From assembly GCA_016744655.1 (NCBI GenBank), contig JADGDY010000003.1:1-64000 (forward strand): 64,000 nucleotides of DNA, given 5' to 3'. The position numbers and the translations under genes are program-made. Origin of the DNA: Bacteroidales bacterium. Its GTDB lineage: Bacteria > Bacteroidota > Bacteroidia > Bacteroidales > UBA12170. The notes under the pieces were generated by a model, which saw nothing but the letters and a program-made list of their open reading frames with translations, was not told the origin of the DNA and did not search any database. Positions 60,458-64,000 of the stretch are shown one piece after another; positions within the stretch are counted from its first letter, which is position 1, and every line of letters begins with the position of its first letter.

Positions 60458-61441
60458 TTGAATCAAAACTTTGTAGATCATATAAAAATATTTTGCCGCT
60501 CTGGAAAAGGTGGAGCTGGATCTGTTCACTTTCGTAGAGAAAAATACATCGCTTTTGGTGGACCCGATGGTGGTGATGGCGGAAAAGGAGCTGATATAGT
60601 TGTAGTAGGTAATAGAAACCTTTGGACACTACTTCACCTCAGATATACCAGACACATTCGTGCTAAAGATGGTGAATCTGGTGGAGGAAACAGAAGTTTT
60701 GGATCTGATGGTGAAGACTCGATAATAGAGCTCCCTTTAGGCACAGTTTGTAGGGATGCTGAAACAGGCGAAGTGATTTGCGAAGTTGTTGAAGACCAGG
60801 AAAAACACATTGTTCTAGCAGGTGGTAGAGGAGGCTTAGGCAACGACCATTTTAAAACTCCAACGAATCAAACTCCAGAATATGCACAGCCAGGAGAACC
60901 AGCTCAAGAACGAGATATCCTTTTTGAGCTGAAAGTTCTGGCCGACGTTGGGTTGGTTGGATTCCCAAATGCGGGGAAAAGCACCCTCCTCTCTTCTATT
61001 TCTGCTGCTAAACCTAAAATTGCAGACTATCCTTTTACTACCATGACGCCTAATCTAGGTATTGTTCCTTATCGTGATCATCGCTCTTTTGTGATGGCTG
61101 ATATCCCTGGAATTATTGAAGGAGCTCACGAAGGCAAAGGTCTTGGTATTCGATTCTTAAGACATATAGAAAGGAACTCAATTCTCTTATTTTTAGTTCC
61201 CGGAACCACTGAGGATGTTAGAAAAGAATACGAAATCTTGGTTAACGAACTGAGGATGTATAACCCTGAACTTCTCGATAAGGAGAGATTTTTAGTCGTT
61301 ACAAAATCAGATTTATTAGATGAGGAGTTGGAGAGTATGTTGAGTGAAGACCTTCAAGATATTCCACACATGTATATTTCTTCCGTTGCACAAATAGGTT
61401 TAGATAGGCTTAAAGATGAGCTTTGGAAGTTGATGGTGTAA
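60458..61441 (+). CDS. obg: GTPase Obg
   Basis: The 327-residue ribosome-assembly GTPase has the glycine-rich Obg fold ([19 protein letters not shown] through about 155) and a G domain: [11 protein letters not shown] (G1), FTTMTPNLG (switch I), [16 protein letters not shown] (G3), TKSDLL (G4). The variable C-terminal OCT domain is absent. The start is TTG at 60458, preceded 8 bases upstream by GGGAGGT, a strong Shine-Dalgarno match that overlaps the adk stop. No better start exists downstream. Confidence 0.95.
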   Translation: MNQNFVDHIKIFCRSGKGGAGSVHFRREKYIAFGGPDGGDGGKGADIVVVGNRNLWTLLHLRYTRHIRAKDGESGGGNRSFGSDGEDSIIELPLGTVCRDAETGEVICEVVEDQEKHIVLAGGRGGLGNDHFKTPTNQTPEYAQPGEPAQERDILFELKVLADVGLVGFPNAGKSTLLSSISAAKPKIADYPFTTMTPNLGIVPYRDHRSFVMADIPGIIEGAHEGKGLGIRFLRHIERNSILLFLVPGTTEDVRKEYEILVNELRMYNPELLDKERFLVVTKSDLLDEELESMLSEDLQDIPHMYISSVAQIGLDRLKDELWKLMV

Positions 61442-61483
61442 TAGTTCTCTTTACATAGGTTTTTTTTATTAAACGAAAGATTA

Positions 61484-62056
61484 ATGGAATTTCTAATCAA
61501 TTTAGATCAATCACTTTTTCTATTTTTAAATGGATTACATGCCACTTGGCTCGATCCCATTATGTGGTGGTTAAGTGATAAACTCATCTGGATTCCACTT
61601 TATGCATTCATCCTGTATCTTATCATCAAGAAGTATCAATGGAGAAGTGTAGGAATATTGTTAAGTGTAGCTTTATTAATTGCTGCCAGCGATCAGGTTT
61701 CTGTGTGGTTTAAATATGGTTTTGAGAGATTCCGCCCTACACATACCGAAGGATTAAAAGAACAAATACACACCCTCAATGGATACTTTGGTGGTGCCTA
61801 CGGATTTGTTTCTTCCCATGCCAGTAATAGCTTTGCTTTAGCTGCCATGACTTCGTATTTCTTGGCTCCACACTATAAAAACTACCGTTGGTTTGCTTTT
61901 ATATGGGCTGCTTTAGTAAGTTATAGCAGAATATATCTTGGGGTACATTTTCCAGGAGATATTATAGGTGGTGCTGTACTTGGTACCTTATTAGCTTATT
62001 TAGTTTATCGCTTTTATTTATACTTTGGCAACAAATGCCCAAATAATTATTGTTAA
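61484..62056 (+). CDS. PAP2-family membrane phosphatase
   Basis: The 190-residue protein has about five or six membrane segments and the three PAP2 motifs: KYGFERFRP, FVSSHAS, and SRIYLGVHFPGD with the catalytic His. It acts on a lipid phosphate or pyrophosphate such as undecaprenyl pyrophosphate or phosphatidylglycerol phosphate. The specific substrate is unknown. Its stop shares one base with the next gene's start (TAATG), implying coupling. Confidence 0.92.
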   Translation: MEFLINLDQSLFLFLNGLHATWLDPIMWWLSDKLIWIPLYAFILYLIIKKYQWRSVGILLSVALLIAASDQVSVWFKYGFERFRPTHTEGLKEQIHTLNGYFGGAYGFVSSHASNSFALAAMTSYFLAPHYKNYRWFAFIWAALVSYSRIYLGVHFPGDIIGGAVLGTLLAYLVYRFYLYFGNKCPNNYC

Positions 62057-62751
62057 TGGGAAGACTAGAACAAAAATACAATATCGATGTGGTGTATGAA
62101 GACAATCACATCATCATCATTAATAAGAAACCAGGGCAAATAGCACAGGGTGACAAAACTGGTGACAAACCACTAACCGATATTCTTAAAGAATATATTA
62201 AGGAAAAGTACGACAAACCCGGAAATGTCTACCTTGGACTCGTCCACCGATTAGACCGACCAACAAGCGGTGGCTTAGTCTTTGGGAAAACAGACAAAGC
62301 CAGTAGCCGACTAAGCAAAATGTTCCAAACAAGGGAAGTAAAAAAAACTTATTGGGCAGTTGTTGATCGAAGACCTCCTCAAACAGAAGACACGCTTATT
62401 CACAACTTGGTTAAGAATCAAGAGAAAAACAAATCTTCCGTGGCCAAACCAAGCAATAAGAAAGGAAAAAGAGCTGTTCTTCATTATAAATATCTATCCT
62501 CAATAGACAAATATCATTTACTTGAGGTTACATTAGAAACGGGTCGTCATCATCAAATTAGAACACAATTAGCTAAAATCGGTTGTCATATTAAAGGCGA
62601 TGTGAAATATGGTTTTAAAAGAGCAAATCCAGATCAATCCATACACCTTCATGCAAGATATATGGAGTTTGTTCATCCTGTAAAAAAGGAGAATATGAGA
62701 TTTGAATTTGCTATTCCAGAAGATGATAATGTTTGGAAGGCATTTATATAA
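62056..62751 (+). CDS. RluA-family pseudouridine synthase
   Basis: The protein of about 231 residues has the RluA catalytic motif VHRLDRPTSGGLVF (nucleophilic Asp), IINKKPG at the start of the fold and GRHHQIRTQLA near the C-terminus. There is no S4 domain. It isomerises a uridine in rRNA or tRNA, but the position cannot be told. A TTG two codons upstream is in frame, and ATG 62056, overlapping the PAP2 stop, is preferred. Confidence 0.92.
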   Translation: MGRLEQKYNIDVVYEDNHIIIINKKPGQIAQGDKTGDKPLTDILKEYIKEKYDKPGNVYLGLVHRLDRPTSGGLVFGKTDKASSRLSKMFQTREVKKTYWAVVDRRPPQTEDTLIHNLVKNQEKNKSSVAKPSNKKGKRAVLHYKYLSSIDKYHLLEVTLETGRHHQIRTQLAKIGCHIKGDVKYGFKRANPDQSIHLHARYMEFVHPVKKENMRFEFAIPEDDNVWKAFI

Positions 62752-62752
62752 A

Positions 62753-62780
62753 AAAGCCTCATCCACAAGGACAAGGCTTT
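62753..62780 (-). terminator. Bidirectional terminator between the RluA-like gene and gltA
   Basis: AAAGCCT (62753-62759) pairs with AGGCTTT (62774-62780). On the minus strand a run of T follows, ending the citrate synthase transcript. The plus strand has a weaker T run. Confidence 0.7.
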
Positions 62781-62801
62781 ACAAATTATATTTTAATCAT
62801 C

Positions 62802-64000
62802 TTACTTCTTCACACCAGCAAGGTCTTCTAGCATATCTGTTGTAATAGATTTTGGTCTCTCAAGCGGATAACTAAGTGCTCTGTCCCAAATCACATTGGC
62901 TAATACCCCAAAGGAACGACCAATTCCAAATAATACAGTATAGAAATCAAATTCTGTAATACCGTAATACCATTGAATGATACCAGATTGTGCATCAACA
63001 TTTGGCCATGGGTTTTTAGCTTTACCTTGTTCCTTCAAGATTGGTGGAACAACTTTATAAAGCATATCAGTATATTTGAACAGCTCATAGTCTGCAAGAT
63101 TCTTCTGACAGAATTCTCTTTGAACAGTATATCTAGGGTCTGTTTTACGCAATACAGCATGACCAAAACCAGGAATCACCTGACCGCTGTTTAGTGTTTC
63201 CCAAACAAACTGCTTCATTTCATCTTCGCTAGGTAACTCACCACCCATTTTCTCTCTAAGGTCTTGTAACCACCTCAATACCTCTTGATTAGCCAATCCA
63301 TGTAAAGGACCTGCTAAACCATTAATCATACCTGAAGTTGCATAATAAACATCCGAAAGAGAACTAGCCACTAAGTGACCAGTATGAGCACTTACATTTC
63401 CACTTTCGTGGTCAGCATGAACAGTAAAGTACATTCTAGCTACATCATCGTAAGGCTTATCAATACCCATCATATGAGCAAAATTAGCTCCAAAGTCTAA
63501 ATTAGGATTCGATTGAATTCTAACTCCATCTTTATATTGCTTAGAGTATATATAAGCTGCAATCTCAGGAAGCTTGGCTAAAAGATTCATAGCATCTTCA
63601 TAGGTTGAATCCCAATAGTCCTGCTTATTCATACCAGCATGATATTTTCTGTTAAAGAAAGACTCACGTTGCATGGTCATAATAGCAGATGAGAATATGG
63701 CCATAGGATGAGAACAACATGGATAAGCATCTATCACCTCATAAACATACCTTGGAAGAATCCTACGATTACTAAAATCGTTAATCACGTCAGCTACTTG
63801 GCTTTCTGTTGGAACATCTCCTGTTAATAGTAAAAAGAATAAACCTTCCACATAAGGCATAGTTGCACCTTTAGCTTTAGGTAGTTTCTCAAATACTTCA
63901 GGCAAAGTATATCCGCGATATCGAATTCCTTCATTAGGATCTAGGTAGGAAATATCGGTCACCAAACTTTTGATTCCCCTCATCCCTCCTAATATCTGAG
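62802..64000 (-). CDS. gltA: Citrate synthase, 5' end outside the window
   Basis: About 399 codons are visible. The reading frame stays open from ATG 63983 to the window edge with codons for QILGG before MRGIKSLVTD, the conserved order of this family, so the N-terminus (about 40 residues) is missing. Catalytic elements are present: GLAGPLHGLANQEV (His), VIPGFGHAVLRKTDPRY (His) and NVDAQSG (Asp). It resembles the eukaryote-like Si-type enzyme that condenses acetyl-CoA and oxaloacetate to start the TCA cycle. A terminator lies at 62753-62780. Confidence 0.95.
   Translation of the reverse strand, partial: QILGGMRGIKSLVTDISYLDPNEGIRYRGYTLPEVFEKLPKAKGATMPYVEGLFFLLLTGDVPTESQVADVINDFSNRRILPRYVYEVIDAYPCCSHPMAIFSSAIMTMQRESFFNRKYHAGMNKQDYWDSTYEDAMNLLAKLPEIAAYIYSKQYKDGVRIQSNPNLDFGANFAHMMGIDKPYDDVARMYFTVHADHESGNVSAHTGHLVASSLSDVYYATSGMINGLAGPLHGLANQEVLRWLQDLREKMGGELPSEDEMKQFVWETLNSGQVIPGFGHAVLRKTDPRYTVQREFCQKNLADYELFKYTDMLYKVVPPILKEQGKAKNPWPNVDAQSGIIQWYYGITEFDFYTVLFGIGRSFGVLANVIWDRALSYPLERPKSITTDMLEDLAGVKK

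Overview
The window is AT-rich and carries Bacteroidota (Bacteroidia-type) gene content. Evidence for this includes the linked set dut / TPR protein / DUF4292 lipoprotein / EnvC-like factor, the hpt-adk-obg order, a MoxR-DUF58-Bat (aerotolerance) operon, PKD+FISUMP lipoproteins, and promoters that fit the Bacteroidetes pattern TTTG-N18..21-TAnnTTTG. That motif recurs ahead of many genes here and was used to correct several starts (dut, a family-4 glycosyltransferase, a PD-(D/E)XK protein, a small lipoprotein). No rRNA, CRISPR array, transposase or reverse transcriptase was seen. The organism cannot be named from the sequence alone.

Layout. 1-5380: a probable integrated island next to tRNA-Arg(CCT). 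It holds an excisionase-like HTH gene, an XRE regulator, a DUF2971 protein, an AAA ATPase split by a frameshift, a small PD-(D/E)XK-like protein with a C9 tract, and a tyrosine integrase whose start faces the tRNA. 5381-5613: tRNA-Arg and tRNA-Asn. 6034-11793: dut, a TPR lipid/envelope-type cluster and a ROK protein. 11883-17434: two glycosyltransferases, then rsgA, a CBS/ACT protein and a POTRA/beta-barrel protein in one direction. 17580-19238: a PrsW-like membrane protein and a protein with class III nucleotidyl-cyclase-like motifs. 19563-27366: parC, a BatA-like vWA protein, a GT87-type membrane protein and miaB. 27769-31254: topA and a family-2 glycosyltransferase.

31255-42000 is an accessory zone. 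It contains a three-repeat beta-trefoil-like protein, a ferritin-like protein, and a locally duplicated set: two paralogous PKD-FISUMP lipoproteins, remnants of a third PKD copy, a large outer-membrane metallopeptidase-like protein and a decayed C-terminal copy of it. The two FISUMP paralogues are similar over most of their length but diverge sharply over their last 60 residues, which resembles the variable regions of diversity-generating retroelements. No reverse transcriptase or template repeat is visible here.

42183-54744: a YfcC-type transporter, a Cas4-like orphan nuclease, and a sulfatase followed by the MoxR/DUF58/DUF4381/BatA/BatB-C/BatD operon and a HAD-type lipoprotein. 54812-58329: a lipoprotein, a Fic protein whose promoter is covered by palindromic operators, and a SiaB/SiaC-like signalling pair with a membrane coiled-coil protein. 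58726-64000: hpt, a tandem-duplicated adk, obg, a PAP2 phosphatase, an RluA-type pseudouridine synthase and citrate synthase, which is cut by the window end.

The intergenic DNA carries several palindromic elements: a two-copy 152-bp MITE-like repeat, a 146-bp cloverleaf-like palindrome, a REP-like inverted pair, a 122-bp palindrome, and two interleaved 8-bp stems that could form a pseudoknot.
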